From Aureimonas ureilytica (lineage in GTDB: Bacteria > Pseudomonadota > Alphaproteobacteria > Rhizobiales > Rhizobiaceae), in NCBI RefSeq assembly GCF_001475935.1, contig NZ_LDQA01000001.1:186001-250000 (forward strand): 64,000 bases of DNA, in the 5' to 3' direction. Numbering within the stretch: the first letter of the stretch is position 1; every line of letters begins with the position of its first letter. Both the position numbers and the translations under genes were made by a program. Below, piece after piece: positions 8,548 through 18,833 of the stretch. The notes under the pieces are model-generated. The model had not been told where the DNA came from and searched no databases. It saw only the letters and a list, made by a program, of their open reading frames with translations.

Positions 8548-10992
8548 TTAGAACCGCGACGAGAAACCGAAGGAGAATTCCTGCACCTTGTCGTAGTTCT
8601 CCTTAGCCAACGGCACCGCGTAGTTGACGCGGAGAGGACCGAACGGCGACGCCCAGATCAGGCCGACACCGGCCGATGCGCGCAGCGCGAATTCCTCGCC
8701 CTGAATTCCGAGCTGCCCGTCCGTATTGTCCAGGCCCCAGAGAGAGCCGGCATCGGCAAAGGCCGCACCACGGAAGCCGAGGTCGCGCGAGATCAGCGGC
8801 AGCGGGAACGTCATTTCAGCCGAGGCATTGGCATAATTTGTGCCACCAATCGCGACGCCATTCTGACGCGGACCGATGCCCTGGTACTTGAAGCCGCGAA
8901 CGATGTCCTGACCCTTGAAGAAGTTGTCGAAGACGCGCAGATCGTCCCCGATAGCGCTGACATTGCCCGCGCCACCGCTCAACTGACCGATGACATCATA
9001 TTCTTCGGAGAGAAGGCTGAAGTAGGAGGCGCGACCCGTCGTACGGATGAACCGCGCATCGCCGCCGAGACCCGCCACTTCCTGCCCGACCTGCGCGAAC
9101 ACGCCGTTGCGCGGGTCGCGCTGGTTGTCCAGCGTATTGTAGGTCAGCGCGTAGGACACCGACGAGGTCGAATAGGGGCTGTCGCAGATCGCCTTGTTGA
9201 TGATCGGCGAGAGCGTGTAGAGAGGCGCGCTCAGTCCCGGCAGACGACCACCAATGGTCGGATCGCCGCACGTGCTGGCGAGAGCCTGGCCATTGACGAA
9301 GGCGTAGGGGAAACCGGTGAACGGGTTCGTCGTCAGACCCCTGTTGTCCCCGAATGTCTCTTCCTTGTAGTTGTACGCAATCTGCGCCGTGAGGTTCTCC
9401 GTGATCGGAGCGGCGATACGTAGCGTTCCACCCGTCCGCTTGATGTCGTAGGCGCTCGAAGACGAGTTCTCGGTGCGATACAGATCGAAGCCGGCTGCGA
9501 GGCGGCGACCCAAGAAATAGGGCTCGGTGAACGAGAGGTTGTAGTTGCGCGTGTTCTCGCCGAAACCGGCCGACACCTTCACGAACTGACCGCGACCGAG
9601 GAAGTTGCGCTCGGTGATGCCGACTTCAGCGACGGGACCGGAATTCTCGCCGCTCGTCGTGTAGCCACCGCCGACCGAGAACTCACCGGTGGACTGCTCG
9701 TCGACCTGAACCACCAGGACTACGCGATCCGGCTGGCTTCCCGGGGCCGTGGAGACATTGACCGTCTTGAAGAAACGAAGAGCTTCCAGACGCTTCTTGG
9801 CGCGCTGGACCAGAACCTGGTTGAACGCGTCACCTTCGGACACGTCGAACTCGCGACGGATGACGTAGTCGCGGGTCTTCGTGTTGCCACGAATTTCGAT
9901 ACGCTCGACATAGGCCCTCGGGCCTTGGTCGATCACGTAGTCGATCGAAATCGTATTATTGGCGAAATCGCGATTGCCGCGCGGCGTCACCTGCGCGAAT
10001 GCGTATCCCTGATTGGCAACGGCGTTCGTCAGATCGACAAGCGTTTCTTCGACCTTCTCGGCGCTATAGGTGTCGCCCGGCTTGGTCTTCAATTGAGACT
10101 GAAGCGCCTGAGCGTCGATACCCGGAACGGTCGAGTCGATATTCACCGTCCCGTAAGTGTAGCGCTCACCTTCATCCACAGTGATCGTGATGAAGTACTT
10201 GTTCTGCGTCGGCTCCAGCTCGGCAACCGATGAAACGATCCGGAAATCGGCGAAGCCGCGGTTGAAATAGAAGCGACGCAGCGCCTCCTCGTCGGCGCGC
10301 AGACGATCTTCCGCATAAATATCGTTGCGCTGAAGGAAGCTGAAAAGACCAGATTCACGAAGGGCGATGACTTCCTTCAGGCGGGAATCACCGAAGGCGT
10401 TGTTCCCAACGAAGTTGATCCCGCCGATCCGGGTGCGGTCACCTTCTTGGATGTCGAAAACAACGTTGACCCGATTGCCCTCGGCTGGAGCCGTGCGCAC
10501 GGAAACCGTCGCGTCGGACCGACCGATCCGGACATAGGCAGCCTTGATCGCCTCGACATCAGCCTGCGCCGTTGCCGCGTTGTAGGGCGCGCGAGTCGCC
10601 GTCTGTACCGTAGCGACAAGCTGCTCGTTCTTGATCTTGTCGTTGCCTTGGAAAATGACGTCGCCGACGATCTGATTCTCGGACACATCGACGATCAGCA
10701 CCCCACCCTGTTGACGGGCGCGCACATCGGAGAACAAGCCGGTCGAGAACAGCTTCGTCACGGCCGCATCGACATCCGCGTCGCTCGCATTCCGGCCAGG
10801 CTTTATGTCGATCAGATTGCGGACCGTATCAGCATCGACGCGCTGATTGCCACGCACTTCGATGCGATTCACGGTCGCCGCTTCAGCTTCAGACAGGGTC
10901 ACAAGCCCCATAGTGACGGCTGACGCAGTGAGCACGGTAGACGAAAGAGCTGCTGCAGACAGTGCGCTCAGAAGCTTCGAACCAGCCGCCAT
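8548..10992 (-). CDS. bamA: outer membrane protein assembly factor BamA
   Basis: Essential beta-barrel protein of the BAM complex that folds outer membrane proteins. From the chosen ATG at 10992 the protein has 814 residues: a signal peptide ending near SEAEA-ATV, five POTRA domains (first begins [20 protein letters not shown]), then a 16-strand barrel. The barrel has the loop-6 VRGF motif ([14 protein letters not shown]) and a terminal phenylalanine (GFSSRF). The frame is open to an ATG at 11082, but the 30 extra residues are basic and do not resemble a signal peptide; ACGAGG lies before the chosen ATG. It sits between rseP and lpxD in the conserved envelope cluster. Confidence 0.95.
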   Translation of the reverse strand: MAAGSKLLSALSAAALSSTVLTASAVTMGLVTLSEAEAATVNRIEVRGNQRVDADTVRNLIDIKPGRNASDADVDAAVTKLFSTGLFSDVRARQQGGVLIVDVSENQIVGDVIFQGNDKIKNEQLVATVQTATRAPYNAATAQADVEAIKAAYVRIGRSDATVSVRTAPAEGNRVNVVFDIQEGDRTRIGGINFVGNNAFGDSRLKEVIALRESGLFSFLQRNDIYAEDRLRADEEALRRFYFNRGFADFRIVSSVAELEPTQNKYFITITVDEGERYTYGTVNIDSTVPGIDAQALQSQLKTKPGDTYSAEKVEETLVDLTNAVANQGYAFAQVTPRGNRDFANNTISIDYVIDQGPRAYVERIEIRGNTKTRDYVIRREFDVSEGDAFNQVLVQRAKKRLEALRFFKTVNVSTAPGSQPDRVVLVVQVDEQSTGEFSVGGGYTTSGENSGPVAEVGITERNFLGRGQFVKVSAGFGENTRNYNLSFTEPYFLGRRLAAGFDLYRTENSSSSAYDIKRTGGTLRIAAPITENLTAQIAYNYKEETFGDNRGLTTNPFTGFPYAFVNGQALASTCGDPTIGGRLPGLSAPLYTLSPIINKAICDSPYSTSSVSYALTYNTLDNQRDPRNGVFAQVGQEVAGLGGDARFIRTTGRASYFSLLSEEYDVIGQLSGGAGNVSAIGDDLRVFDNFFKGQDIVRGFKYQGIGPRQNGVAIGGTNYANASAEMTFPLPLISRDLGFRGAAFADAGSLWGLDNTDGQLGIQGEEFALRASAGVGLIWASPFGPLRVNYAVPLAKENYDKVQEFSFGFSSRF

Positions 10993-11192
10993 TGGCCTCG
11001 TACCCTTTTTATGTCGCCGACAACGCCGAAACCGATACGTCGGCAGGCCGTGTGTTTGTATCGGCTTTGCAGACGCATTCAACCAAACTGATCCGATTCT
11101 CTTTATGAAACGGAAAAGAGTTGCACGACCGCCACGTGGACGATCGTGATGGTGAATAGTCGACTAACCCTCTCCAAGTCGCCGATCGATCT
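10993..11192 (-). other. rseP-bamA intergenic region
   Basis: About 200 bp separate the rseP stop from the bamA start, the widest gap inside the envelope cluster. It may hold a secondary promoter for bamA and downstream lpx genes. I see no clear hairpin or boxes. The only open frame there is the N-terminal overhang of the bamA frame. Confidence 0.3.
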
Positions 11193-12338
11193 TCAAGTTC
11201 GCCCCGAAAGATCGTTCCAGAAAGCGAATACCATAAGGAGCATCACGAGCGCGAGGCCAATCCGGAAACCGAATTCCTGGACGCGCTCGCTCAGGGGTTT
11301 TCCACGCGCTGCCTCGAACGCATAAAACAGGAGATGTCCACCATCCAGCATGGGAATGGGGAGCAGATTCAGAAGGCCGATGGAGATCGAAAGAAGGGCG
11401 GCGAGGTTCAGCAAGGGCGCGAAGCCCAGTGTAGCAACCTGGCTGGAAACCTGGGCAATCTTGATCGGTCCGCCGATCTGGTCAGCTTTCTCGGCGCCAC
11501 GGAAAATCCCACCAATAAACGCGACCGTCCTCTCGATCACGAACCATGTCTGTGAAACACCGTAATTGAGGGCTTCAACCGGGCTGAGGTTCTCATGGCG
11601 AAACGCCGCCTGCTCGCTATTGGCAACGATCCCGATAACGGCGACCTGGTAGCTGTTGCCAAATCCATCGGTTTGGGTCTGAAGATCCGGCGTGACACTG
11701 ACCGTCTTGTTCGCGCCCCCTCGTTCCAGGCCAAGCTGAATGGGTTCGCCTGCCCTCGTCGAGACGTAGCGCTGAAGGTCGCTGAAGTAACGGATGCGCT
11801 CCCCGTCGGCTGATGTTACCCGATCCCCTGGCTGGATGCCCGCGACGGCCGCCGGCGAGTTCGGGCGCACTTCCGATACGATCGGATCGCCGACGACGAT
11901 GCCACTTGCGTAAGCAGTAGCTGCGAAGATCGCGATGGCGAGTATGAAGTTCGCGATGGGACCGGCCGCAACCGTTGCGGCGCGCTTTCCCACGCTGGCG
12001 CTCTGAAACGCACGGGCCCGGTCTTCGGCCGACGCTTCGCGCAGGGCGGCGTCACTCGGCATACTGGCCGCGTTCTCATCTCCGAAAAACTTGACGTAGC
12101 CACCGAGAGGAATGGCACAAAGCTTCCATCTCGTCCCATGGCGATCCGTCACGCCGACAAGCTCCGGACCGAACCCGATCGAGAAGGCCATAATCTTGAT
12201 GCCGGACCAGCGGCCGATCAAGTAATGGCCGAGTTCGTGAAAGAAGACGATGACCGTCAGCACGAAAAGGAAAGGCACGATCTTGATCAGCGCCATGTTC
12301 CAGATGGCGTCAGGCAAACTCGCGAGATCCATGTCCAT
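11193..12338 (-). CDS. rseP: RIP metalloprotease RseP (site-2 protease)
   Basis: Intramembrane zinc metalloprotease that cleaves membrane-bound regulators such as anti-sigma factors in the envelope stress response and clears signal peptides. The zinc motif HELGH is at residues 34-38 in the first membrane segment, and the third ligand region LDGG at about 331-334. One PDZ-like domain (around IQPGDRVTSADGERI) lies between, fewer than the two of E. coli RseP, which is usual in alphaproteobacteria. The 381-residue length fits. It is followed downstream by bamA. Confidence 0.95.
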   Translation of the reverse strand: MDMDLASLPDAIWNMALIKIVPFLFVLTVIVFFHELGHYLIGRWSGIKIMAFSIGFGPELVGVTDRHGTRWKLCAIPLGGYVKFFGDENAASMPSDAALREASAEDRARAFQSASVGKRAATVAAGPIANFILAIAIFAATAYASGIVVGDPIVSEVRPNSPAAVAGIQPGDRVTSADGERIRYFSDLQRYVSTRAGEPIQLGLERGGANKTVSVTPDLQTQTDGFGNSYQVAVIGIVANSEQAAFRHENLSPVEALNYGVSQTWFVIERTVAFIGGIFRGAEKADQIGGPIKIAQVSSQVATLGFAPLLNLAALLSISIGLLNLLPIPMLDGGHLLFYAFEAARGKPLSERVQEFGFRIGLALVMLLMVFAFWNDLSGRT

Positions 12339-12416
12339 GCCCTTTGTTCATCTCGTCAGGCGACGGACATAGCACCCGCCGGTTAGCGATGTTCGCCCAA
12401 CATTCTCATTTTTATG

Positions 12417-13268
12417 TCAGAAATCGAAGACCGCGCGAGCTGGATGCGCCAATCCGGAGCCCAGGATGCCGACCAGAAGCAGGACGCCCGTCGAAATGAT
12501 CAGGGCGTCGATCCGATCCATGAGGCCGCCATGCCCCGGGATCAAACGCCCGGAATCCTTCACGCCGAAGCGGCGCTTGATCCAGGATTCATAAAGGTCG
12601 CCCGCCTGCCCAACGATGGAAAGAACGGCGCACAGGACAGCGACTTTCAGACTGATATCGTCGGTGAGCCAATATTCGAAGCCCAACCCGAAAAGTGTTC
12701 CGGCCAACAGACCGCCCAGCGCCCCGGACATGGTCTTTTTCGGTGAAACCATGGGCATGAGTTTGGGGCCGCCGAAGGTGCGCCCTGTAAAATAGGCAAA
12801 AATATCGGTCGCCCATACGACGCAGATGACAAGCCCGAGCGCGGCCAATCCTTCCGGGCCGCTGTCTCGCAGAATGCCCGGTGCCATGCCTGCGGCTCCG
12901 CCGTAGACGAGGCCTCCCATGACCCAATTGGCCTTGCGCTCCCCTTGATCCACGATCCCGATAAACGCGGTGGACCCCAGAAGGACCGTCAATGACCAGC
13001 CATGAAGCCCGAAGAAGAAAAGCGCCAAGCTCACATACAGGGAGCGGCGGGCGAAGATATAGATATCCCCAGCCCGCTTGGCCCGCGTCATTCGCGACCA
13101 CTCATCGAAGACTATGACGGAGGCTGCGCAGCAGAGGAGGCGAAACGCGACGCCTCCCATGAACGTCAGAAGCAGGACGGTGATTCCCAGCACGATCGCC
13201 GAGATCAAACGCGACCGGAGGTCCGTCCAAGATTGCGTTGCGGCGAGGCGTCCGAGACCAAGTCCCAT
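12417..13268 (-). CDS. cdsA: phosphatidate cytidylyltransferase
   Basis: Inner membrane enzyme that makes CDP-diacylglycerol from phosphatidic acid and CTP, the precursor of all phospholipids including the substrate of Pcs encoded later in this window. The C-terminal signature KRRFGVKDSGRLIPGHGG followed by LMDRID is complete. About seven to eight hydrophobic segments are visible in 283 residues. It begins three bases after the uppS stop. In some relatives dxr lies between cdsA and rseP; here only a 78-bp gap is present. Confidence 0.95.
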   Translation of the reverse strand: MGLGLGRLAATQSWTDLRSRLISAIVLGITVLLLTFMGGVAFRLLCCAASVIVFDEWSRMTRAKRAGDIYIFARRSLYVSLALFFFGLHGWSLTVLLGSTAFIGIVDQGERKANWVMGGLVYGGAAGMAPGILRDSGPEGLAALGLVICVVWATDIFAYFTGRTFGGPKLMPMVSPKKTMSGALGGLLAGTLFGLGFEYWLTDDISLKVAVLCAVLSIVGQAGDLYESWIKRRFGVKDSGRLIPGHGGLMDRIDALIISTGVLLLVGILGSGLAHPARAVFDF

Positions 13269-13271
13269 TCG

Positions 13272-13997
13272 TCAGGATGCAATTTCATGCGACAAGCCGC
13301 CGAATCGGCGGTCGCGCATCGTGTAGTCGTCAAGGGCGGCACGGAAAGCAGCTCGGTCGAAATCGGGCCAAAGGCACGGCAGGAAGGCGAATTCGGAATA
13401 GGCAGCCTGCCAGAGAAGGAAATTGCTCAAGCGCAATTCGCCGCTCGTGCGAATGATCAGGTCTGGGTCGGGAATGCCAGCGGTGTCCAGATGCTCGTCC
13501 ACGAGCGTTGGCGAGATCGCATCGAGCGAAAGTTCGCCAGACTGGATTTTGGAGCCGATCCGCTTCATCGCGCGAGCCATCTCGTCTCGCGCGCCGTAGT
13601 TGAAAGCAATGATCAGTGTGTTGCGATCATTGCCAACCGTTAGACTTTCAGCTTCTTCCAAAAGTCCGCGAATGTCGCGCGGCAAGCTTTGTCGCTCGCC
13701 AATAACGCGAACGCGAACGCCCTCCCGGTGCAGGTCGGCAAGATCGCGCCGGATGAAGACTTTGAGAAGACGCAGAAGCTCGCCGACCTCTTCGACCGGC
13801 CGCTTCCAGTTTTCGGACGAGAAAGCGAAGAGCGTGAGATAGCGCACACCGAATTCGCGCGCCGCACGCACGGCCTCGCGCACGGCCTCGACGCCGCGTC
13901 GATGCCCAAGCGTGCGCGGCAGGCCACGCGCCTTCGCCCAGCGTCCATTGCCATCCATGATGATGGCGACGTGTTGGGGCTGCCGCACCTGTTCCAC
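13272..13997 (-). CDS. uppS: isoprenyl transferase (undecaprenyl diphosphate synthase)
   Basis: Cis-prenyltransferase that extends farnesyl-PP with isopentenyl-PP to the C55 lipid carrier for peptidoglycan and O-antigen. The catalytic Asp15 is in [11 protein letters not shown], and the conserved blocks RxxGHRRG ([10 protein letters not shown]), [14 protein letters not shown] and the terminal-region [19 protein letters not shown] are intact. 241 residues is normal. It lies 45 bp downstream of frr and three bases upstream of cdsA. Confidence 0.97.
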   Translation of the reverse strand: MEQVRQPQHVAIIMDGNGRWAKARGLPRTLGHRRGVEAVREAVRAAREFGVRYLTLFAFSSENWKRPVEEVGELLRLLKVFIRRDLADLHREGVRVRVIGERQSLPRDIRGLLEEAESLTVGNDRNTLIIAFNYGARDEMARAMKRIGSKIQSGELSLDAISPTLVDEHLDTAGIPDPDLIIRTSGELRLSNFLLWQAAYSEFAFLPCLWPDFDRAAFRAALDDYTMRDRRFGGLSHEIAS

Positions 13998-14042
13998 CGC
14001 GCTCTCCGCTCTGCCGTCTAGATTATTGGGATCGACCGAAAA

Positions 14043-14600
14043 CTAGACCTGCATGATTTCAGCTTCCTTTACGGAAAGCGCCTTATCGATCTCGGAAATG
14101 GTTTCATCCGTCATCTTCTGAATGCGGTCAGACGTGACGCGGCTATCGTCCTGGCTGACGTCGCCGTCCTTTTCCGCCTTTTTCAAGGTGTCCATTCCGT
14201 CGCGGCGAACATGGCGCGCGGCAACACGCGCATTCTCGGCATAGGTATGGGCAACCTTGGCGAGTTCACGGCGGCGCTGTTCATTGAGTTCGGGAAGCGG
14301 AATGCGCAGGGTGGAACCGTCCGTGATTGGATTGAGGCCGAGGCTGCTTTCGCGAATAGCACGCTCGACGGCACCCACCATGCCCTTGTCCCAGACGGAC
14401 ACGGCAACCATACGCGGTTCGGGAACCGTTACGTTGGCCACCTGATTGAGCGGCATGGTCGAACCGTAGGCCGTCACGACGATCGGGTCCAGGAGGTTTG
14501 CCGAAGCGCGGCCCGTCCGAAGCCCTGCAAGATCGCCCTTGAACGAGGTGACCGCGCCATCCATGCGACGCTTCAATTCATTCAGATCCGGAGCAGCCAT
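14043..14600 (-). CDS. frr: ribosome recycling factor
   Basis: Splits post-termination ribosomes together with EF-G. The 185-residue protein aligns by eye with the family from [17 protein letters not shown] through [30 protein letters not shown] and the C-terminal coiled-coil end. It is the normal neighbour of pyrH and lies 32 bp downstream of it in the same operon. Confidence 0.97.
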   Translation of the reverse strand: MAAPDLNELKRRMDGAVTSFKGDLAGLRTGRASANLLDPIVVTAYGSTMPLNQVANVTVPEPRMVAVSVWDKGMVGAVERAIRESSLGLNPITDGSTLRIPLPELNEQRRRELAKVAHTYAENARVAARHVRRDGMDTLKKAEKDGDVSQDDSRVTSDRIQKMTDETISEIDKALSVKEAEIMQV

Positions 14601-14632
14601 GGGATTTCCTCTAATTATTCGTACGCTGAACT

Positions 14633-15346
14633 TTAGTCGGACACGATTGTGGAGCGGCCACCGCCCGTCAGGATCCGGGTGAATTCGCCCTGTTCGTGGA
14701 TCGAGAACACGACGATCGGAATATGGTTCTCACGCGCCAGCGCCACGGCCGTCACATCCATGACAGCAAGGCCGCGACTCAACACGTCGTCGTGCGTCAG
14801 CTGGTCGAAGCGCGTCGCGTCCGGCACGAACTTGGGATCGGCGGAATAGATACCATCGACCTGCGTCCCCTTGAACAGGGCGTGCGCGCCCATCTCGGCG
14901 GCTCTGAGGGCGGCGGCGGAGTCGGTCGTGAAGAAAGGATTGCCTGTGCCGCCTGCAAAGATCACCACCCTGCCCGCTTCCGCATGAGCCAAAGCGGCGC
15001 GCTGGGAGAAGCTTTCGCAGATTTCCGGCATCGCAATGGCCGAAAGAACAATCGCGTCGACGCCAATCTTGGTGAGCGAGGTGCGCAGCGCCAGTGCGTT
15101 GATGACGGTCGCCAACATGCCCATATGGTCGCCGGTGACGCGATCTCCGCCTTTGGACGCGACTGCCACGCCGCGGAAGATATTGCCGCCGCCGATCACG
15201 ACCGAAATCTCGACGCCGAGTTCGCGCGCTTCGCGAATGTCACCTGCGATGCGGTCGGCCACGGCAACATCGATGCCGAAACCTTGCTGGCCCATCAACG
15301 CCTCGCCCGACACTTTCAGAAGAACGCGTTTGAAACGGAGGGTCAT
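14633..15346 (-). CDS. pyrH: UMP kinase
   Basis: Phosphorylates UMP to UDP, feeding pyrimidine nucleotides and UDP-sugars. From the ATG at 15346 it has 237 residues, the usual length, starting [19 protein letters not shown], with the glycine-rich IGGGNIFRG loop and [17 protein letters not shown]. The frame extends upstream to 15427, but AGGACA before 15346 and family length favour the later start. A hairpin separates it from tsf. Confidence 0.96.
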   Translation of the reverse strand: MTLRFKRVLLKVSGEALMGQQGFGIDVAVADRIAGDIREARELGVEISVVIGGGNIFRGVAVASKGGDRVTGDHMGMLATVINALALRTSLTKIGVDAIVLSAIAMPEICESFSQRAALAHAEAGRVVIFAGGTGNPFFTTDSAAALRAAEMGAHALFKGTQVDGIYSADPKFVPDATRFDQLTHDDVLSRGLAVMDVTAVALARENHIPIVVFSIHEQGEFTRILTGGGRSTIVSD

Positions 15347-15386
15347 GCAAGTGTCCTGATTGAGGTGCCGGCTTGCGATACAGGAA

Positions 15387-15413
15387 GGGCGCCCGCTTCT
15401 CAAGCGGGCGCCC
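15387..15413 (-). terminator. strong hairpin between tsf and pyrH
   Basis: GGGCGCCCGCTT (15387-15398) pairs perfectly with AAGCGGGCGCCC (15402-15413) around a three-base loop. On the transcribed minus strand the stem is not followed by a real U-run, so it may be a partial terminator, an RNA processing site or a 3' stabiliser for the rpsB-tsf message. Confidence 0.5.
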
Positions 15414-15451
15414 CGAATATCGAACAAGAAGAAAGAAAGGCGGCTTCCCGC

Positions 15452-16378
15452 TTACTTCTTGCCAGCTGCCGCCGCAACTTCGGCGGCGAAGTCGCTCTGC
15501 TCGCGCTCAATGCCTTCGCCCAGCGCGAAGCGGACGAAACCGGTGATCTTCGCGGGAGCGCCGGCTTCCTTGGCGACGGCTTCAAGAGCCTTCTCGACCG
15601 TGAGGTCAGGATTGATCACGAAAGCCTGCTTGAGGAGAACGACTTCCTCGTAGAACTTGCGCAGACGACCCTCGACCATCTTTTCGACGATCGCGTCCGG
15701 CTTGCCGGACTGACGGGCCTGCTCCGAGAACACGGCCTTCTCGCGCTCGACCGTCGCGGCGTCGATTTCCGTCTCGACCAGAGCGAGCGGGTTGGTGGCG
15801 GCCACATGCATGGCAACCTGACGACCGAACGCGTTCAGCGCCGCCTTATCGCCGTCCGACTCGATCGCAACCAGAACGCCCATCTTGCCGAGGCCTTCAA
15901 CGACCTGATTGTGGATGTAGGTCGCCACGACGCCGTTGGACACGCTGAGCTGCGCCGAACGACGCAGGTTCATGTTCTCGCCGATCGTGCCGATCGCGTC
16001 CTTGATTGTGTCGGCAACCGACTTCTCGGATGCGGGATAGGTTCCGGCTGCAACCGCGTCGACCGTGCCGTCCGTCGCCAGAGCGACCTGGGCGACGTTG
16101 CGAACCAGCGTCTGGAACGCATCGTTACGAGCAACGAAGTCGGTTTCGGAGTTCACTTCGACGACGACGGCCTTGTTGTCGCCGGCCGCGACGCCGACGA
16201 GGCCTTCAGCCGCGGTGCGACCCGACTTCTTGTCTGCCTTGGCAATGCCCTTGGCGCGCAGCCAGTCGATCGCGGCTTCAATGTCGCCATTGGTTTCGGC
16301 CAGCGCGGTCTTGCAGTCCATCATACCTGCGCCGGTCTTCTCGCGCAGGTCCTTCACCATCGAAGCGGAGATCGTCAT
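15452..16378 (-). CDS. tsf: elongation factor Ts
   Basis: Guanine-nucleotide exchange factor for EF-Tu. The 308-residue protein has the N-terminal UBA-like domain ([18 protein letters not shown]), the TDFVAR motif that contacts EF-Tu, and the C-terminal core. It follows rpsB after a hairpin with a U-run, in the universal rpsB-tsf arrangement. Confidence 0.98.
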   Translation of the reverse strand: MTISASMVKDLREKTGAGMMDCKTALAETNGDIEAAIDWLRAKGIAKADKKSGRTAAEGLVGVAAGDNKAVVVEVNSETDFVARNDAFQTLVRNVAQVALATDGTVDAVAAGTYPASEKSVADTIKDAIGTIGENMNLRRSAQLSVSNGVVATYIHNQVVEGLGKMGVLVAIESDGDKAALNAFGRQVAMHVAATNPLALVETEIDAATVEREKAVFSEQARQSGKPDAIVEKMVEGRLRKFYEEVVLLKQAFVINPDLTVEKALEAVAKEAGAPAKITGFVRFALGEGIEREQSDFAAEVAAAAGKK

Positions 16379-16390
16379 GAATTGGCCTCT

Positions 16391-16434
16391 GTCTTAAAAA
16401 ATTGGCGCACCAAACCTCTGAGGAAGGGTGCGCC
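16391..16434 (-). terminator. hairpin plus U-run between rpsB and tsf (attenuator candidate)
   Basis: On the minus strand GGCGCACC (16434-16427) and GGTGCGCC (16411-16404) form an 8-bp stem around a 15-base loop, followed at once by AATTTTTTAAG. This has the form of a rho-independent terminator placed between rpsB and tsf, upstream of the tsf ribosome binding site. Confidence 0.6.
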
Positions 16435-16486
16435 GTTTGGTTCGGCGGCGCGCAGGCACCGCCGGGATGCTCGTTCGTTCGGTCGA

Positions 16487-17275
16487 TCAGGCCGCAGCGG
16501 AAGCTTCGGTCTCGGCCGAAGCCTCTTCGAGCGCGGGCTCGATCGGCGCTTCTTCCATCGCGCCGATATCGACGCCCATCGAGCCCTGCTGACGGGCGAT
16601 GCCGTCGACCGCTGCGCGAGCGATCAGATCGCAGTAAAGCGAGATGGCGCGCGCGGCGTCGTCATTGCCCGGGATCGGGAAGTCGATGCGGGAAGGATCG
16701 CAGTTCGAATCGACCACGGCGACGACCGGAATGCCCAGACGCTTGGCCTCGTCGATCGCGATCGACTCCTTGTTGGTGTCGATGATGAAGATCATGTCCG
16801 GCACGCCGCCCATGTCCTTGATGCCGCCCAGAGCGCGGTCGAGCTTGTCGCGCTCGCGCTGCAGGTTGAGGCGCTCCTTCTTGGTGAAGCCCTGGGCTTC
16901 GCCGGACAGAAGCTCATCGAGCTTGCGAAGACGCTGGATCGAGTTCGAGATCGTCTTCCAGTTCGTCAGCATACCGCCGAGCCAGCGGGCGTTGACGTAG
17001 TACTGAGCCGAACGGTTCGCCGCATCGGCAATGATCTCGGAAGCCTGACGCTTGGTGCCGACGAACAGAACGCGGCCGCCGCGCGAGACGGTGTCCGACA
17101 CCGCCTGGAGCGCGCGGTGCAGCATCGGCACGGTCTGCGCGAGATCGATGATGTGGATGTTGTTGCGTGCGCCGAAGATGAAGGGCGACATCTTCGGGTT
17201 CCAGCGATGAGTCTGGTGTCCGAAGTGGACGCCCGCCTCGAGGAGCTGACGCATGGAATAATCAGGCAGAGCCAT
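16487..17275 (-). CDS. rpsB: 30S ribosomal protein S2
   Basis: Small-subunit ribosomal protein. From the ATG at 17275 it has 262 residues and begins [20 protein letters not shown] with the typical HRWNPKM block. AAAGGA lies upstream. The open frame runs another 50 codons upstream, but those residues do not match the family. The tail after residue ~235 is rich in Ala and Glu, common in Rhizobiales. Confidence 0.97.
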   Translation of the reverse strand: MALPDYSMRQLLEAGVHFGHQTHRWNPKMSPFIFGARNNIHIIDLAQTVPMLHRALQAVSDTVSRGGRVLFVGTKRQASEIIADAANRSAQYYVNARWLGGMLTNWKTISNSIQRLRKLDELLSGEAQGFTKKERLNLQRERDKLDRALGGIKDMGGVPDMIFIIDTNKESIAIDEAKRLGIPVVAVVDSNCDPSRIDFPIPGNDDAARAISLYCDLIARAAVDGIARQQGSMGVDIGAMEEAPIEPALEEASAETEASAAA

Positions 17276-17461
17276 GGAATTGTCCTTTGACCGGTTGAAC
17301 CTCCACGGACAGAAGCAGGGAAACACCTGCCACCGGCGAGAAAGAATGGTCGCTTGGGACCGTCGATCCTCGAAATCCGTGTGTGGAATAGGCGGGCGCT
17401 TACACCATCCCGCCCTGCTGAGCAAGATAGGAAGGCCGAAGCCGGATTGCGAGAGCCTCTG
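17276..17461 (-). promoter_or_regulatory. rpsB leader region
   Basis: This 186-bp segment lies between the stop of the upstream eipB-type gene and rpsB, both on the minus strand. It must hold the promoter and 5' leader of the rpsB-tsf operon if that operon is transcribed on its own. I could not identify clear promoter boxes or a known leader fold by eye. Confidence 0.35.
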
Positions 17462-18268
17462 TCATCGCGTCGTTGGACAGGAAGCGTCCATCAGGCTGAG
17501 GTGCGAAAGGTGCCCTTTGAGCGCATAGCTGCCGAAGTCGAGCTTCAGGTCGTCGGACACCCCGTTTTCATAAAGCCGGTAGCGCGTCTCGAAGATCGGC
17601 ATTCCGTCCTTATCGCTATCCTTGTTGTAGTAGGACTCGATGATTAGCCAGGATTTCAGGCCTGCCAACTGGGTGGCGACCGCCTCGCTGGGCTTGTCCG
17701 CCGGCTTCTCCACGAAGGGGGCGATGAGGGCCGTTGTCGTCAGACCTTTGTCGGCTTCGTTGTCGCCGTCGAACAGGCGTGTTTCGAAGATGCGTTGGCC
17801 CATTTGGGCCTTCTCGATAATCTGAGCTGTATGATGCAAAGGGAAGGTCGCGTGTTCGATCTCGACCTCCCGCGCCACGGGCTTTTCGTAGGCGATACGG
17901 GTTCCGCCCGGGCCGTTCTCCGCTTTCCCCTGCACCGTCTCCTGCTCGGCTCCGTCGATCGTGCTCCGCGTTTCGAACTCGAACCGATCGCCGTTCACCG
18001 TCTCCCGCGACAGCGTGCGTTGATCAGTCATGGTCGTCTCGGTTTCCTGCTGGAAGCGCACCAGAAACCGGTAGTCGAGGCTCAGCGCTCCGCAGGCATC
18101 CTGCTTCAATTGCAAGGCGATCCGTCCCTGCGCTCCGCTGATGTCCGAGTCCGAGCGATCGAGTATCAGATCGTAGACCGCCTCATGAGGACGCAAAGCA
18201 GCGGCTGTCGCCGGCAGGAGCGCAGCCGTCTGGAGGACGGCGCCGAGGATGAGGGGACGGATCCACAT
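17462..18268 (-). CDS. eipB: EipB-type cell envelope integrity protein (DUF1849)
   Basis: Periplasmic beta-spiral protein family known from Brucella EipB, needed for envelope integrity. The 268-residue product has an N-terminal signal peptide (hydrophobic about 5-24, ending LPATAAA) and the family start LRPHEAVYDLIL. Two cysteines at 59 and 264 fit the conserved disulphide that links the N- and C-terminal parts in this family. The start ATG at 18268 is divergent from the RidA gene. Molecular function is not established for the family. Confidence 0.85.
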   Translation of the reverse strand: MWIRPLILGAVLQTAALLPATAAALRPHEAVYDLILDRSDSDISGAQGRIALQLKQDACGALSLDYRFLVRFQQETETTMTDQRTLSRETVNGDRFEFETRSTIDGAEQETVQGKAENGPGGTRIAYEKPVAREVEIEHATFPLHHTAQIIEKAQMGQRIFETRLFDGDNEADKGLTTTALIAPFVEKPADKPSEAVATQLAGLKSWLIIESYYNKDSDKDGMPIFETRYRLYENGVSDDLKLDFGSYALKGHLSHLSLMDASCPTTR

Positions 18269-18368
18269 ACGGTTCGAACTTTCGCTAGAGATTGCCTTCG
18301 GCGCGTATCGAAGGCTCGGCCAAAACCTGCTAGCGGTCGCTTCGAGGCATCAACCGATGAGGATTCGC

Positions 18369-18833
18369 ATGACCAGCACGATCGCCAGCCGCTTGGCCGA
18401 CGCAGGTGTCCAACTGCCGCAGGCCGCCGCACCGGCTGCCAATTATGTGTCCTGGGTTCGGTTTGGCAACCTGCTCCAGACATCGGGTCAGTTGCCCCTG
18501 TCGGACGGCAAGATCGCGGTTGCGGGCAAGCTCGGCGCCGGCGTTTCCGTGGAGGAAGGCCAAGCTGCCGCGCGCTACTGCGCAATCAATATCCTGGCGC
18601 AGGCGCAGGCCGCCCTCGGAGAGCTCGAATCGATCGGCCGCCTCCTAAAGCTCACGGTCTTCGTGGCGAGCGATGCGGCTTTCACCGATCAGCATAAGGT
18701 CGCCAACGGAGCGTCGGATTTCCTCGTTCAGATCCTGGGCGATCGCGGCCGTCATGCGCGCTCGGCGGTTGGTGTTCCCGCGCTTCCGATGGATGCGGCC
18801 GTCGAGATCGAAGCCTTGTTCGAGATCGCGTGA
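18369..18833 (+). CDS. RidA family protein
   Basis: YjgF/YER057c/UK114 family; members hydrolyse reactive enamine/imine intermediates. From ATG at 18369 it has 154 residues, beginning MTSTIASRLADAGVQLPQAA, the form usual in the Rhizobiales subgroup of longer RidA-like proteins, with LLQTSGQLPL and the final GVPALPMDAAVEIEALFEIA. GAGGA lies about seven bases upstream of this ATG. An ATG four codons earlier and a long open upstream frame exist but are not supported. The stop overlaps the GTG of the next gene. Confidence 0.88.
   Translation: MTSTIASRLADAGVQLPQAAAPAANYVSWVRFGNLLQTSGQLPLSDGKIAVAGKLGAGVSVEEGQAAARYCAINILAQAQAALGELESIGRLLKLTVFVASDAAFTDQHKVANGASDFLVQILGDRGRHARSAVGVPALPMDAAVEIEALFEIA

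Noticed and set aside
14696-17290. 864-residue plus-strand open frame
   Set aside because: It lies antisense to pyrH, tsf and rpsB, which are certain genes. High GC at third positions leaves long stop-free antisense frames; its composition is rich in Arg, Asp and His and resembles no family.
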